DNA from: Salminus brasiliensis
Taxonomy: Eukaryota; Chordata; Actinopteri; Characiformes; Bryconidae
NCBI RefSeq assembly: GCF_030463535.1
Contig: NC_132893.1
Coordinates: 17,778,027-17,842,026 of the forward strand
Reading direction: 5' to 3'
Length of the DNA: 64,000 nucleotides
Shown here: in pieces, positions 63,660-64,000 of the stretch
Numbering within the stretch: the stretch's first letter is position 1
How the letters are laid out: the number at the start of each line of letters is the position of its first letter
Made by a program: the position numbers and the translations under genes
The notes under the pieces: generated by a model
The model's input: only the letters and a program-made list of their open reading frames with translations
The model's database searches: none
Told to the model about the DNA's origin: nothing

Positions 63660-64000
63660 GTGTGGGCTTAACCAATCAGCGTGTCACCTGCCATTCCCTT
63701 TAGAAGCCAGGTGCAGTCTGACTTTGTCGGATTTCCAATTCAATGACGCAGCTACCTGGACGTGTCCAACGCTTCTTAGAGGAAACTGACCTGCTTGTTT
63801 ACGTTCTGAAGGCACGCAAACAGGTCATTTACGGGAACAGCAGGAATATATTGTTGATGTAAAAGTTTGCATAGCTGCCAACCGACATGTGTTATGAATT
63901 TGTTGCATGTCCTTGTGTGTCTAACAAGCAGGGGTGTTGACAATTCACTGCCAAGATAGCGTATCTGTGTTTTTCCGTTTCCAAGGCAGCAATATGCCAG
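63660..64000 (-). repeat. Dispersed repeat family D, copy 4 (inverted, cut by window edge)
   Basis: Carries aaccaatcagcgtgtcacct, gccattccctttagaagcca, ggtgcagtctgactttg and cactgccaagatagc in the order seen at 44437-44880. A different internal stretch (about 63745-63930) replaces part of the middle, and the right end is outside the window. Confidence 0.75.

Overview
The window is a piece of a ray-finned (teleost-type) fish genome. The evidence is multi-exon genes with GT-AG introns, many worn Tc1/mariner-like transposons, tRNA-derived SINE pieces, long (TA)n and (GT)n microsatellites and AT-rich introns. The species cannot be named from the sequence alone. There is no prokaryotic gene, CRISPR array or operon here. 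Most long open frames are chance or antisense frames.

Left part (about 1-11.6 kb, minus strand): a B7/butyrophilin-type immunoglobulin gene best matched to HHLA2 (B7-H5/B7-H7). It has exons for IgV, IgC and IgV domains, a transmembrane segment and two short cytoplasmic exons, all joined in phase 1, ending at 7569. Its own leader exon was not found. Further downstream on the same strand lies a separate leader (signal peptide) exon, 1301-1223. It has a TATA box and a phase-1 donor and begins another gene that runs off the left edge, possibly a tandem paralog. A 1.4 kb degenerate telomere-like tandem repeat (3232-4622) lies between them.

Middle (about 11.6-29.7 kb): no convincing gene. It holds Tc1-like transposon remnants, a tandem segmental duplication (14.2-15.9 kb and 16.7-18.8 kb, with a third partial block at 20.2 kb), a fold-back element made of two opposed Tc1 3' halves (21.66-22.94 kb), a possible solo LTR (24.0 kb), a dispersed repeat (27.1 kb) and a compact fold-back MITE (28.27-28.51 kb).

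Right part (29.77-57.3 kb, plus strand): a complete nine-exon GABA-A receptor rho-subunit gene, closest to GABRR3. All exons join in frame to give 473 residues with signal peptide, Cys-loop, GABA-binding loops and four membrane segments. Its introns carry further mobile elements, including a second copy of the fold-back Tc1 element (48.19-49.31 kb). Downstream of 57.3 kb I see a SINE, transposon fragments, microsatellites and one weak exon-like pair near 58.5-58.8 kb, but no confident gene.

The two main genes do not act together biochemically. One is an immune co-signalling surface protein and the other a ligand-gated chloride channel subunit. Both human counterparts lie on the long arm of chromosome 3, so their closeness is consistent with conserved linkage.
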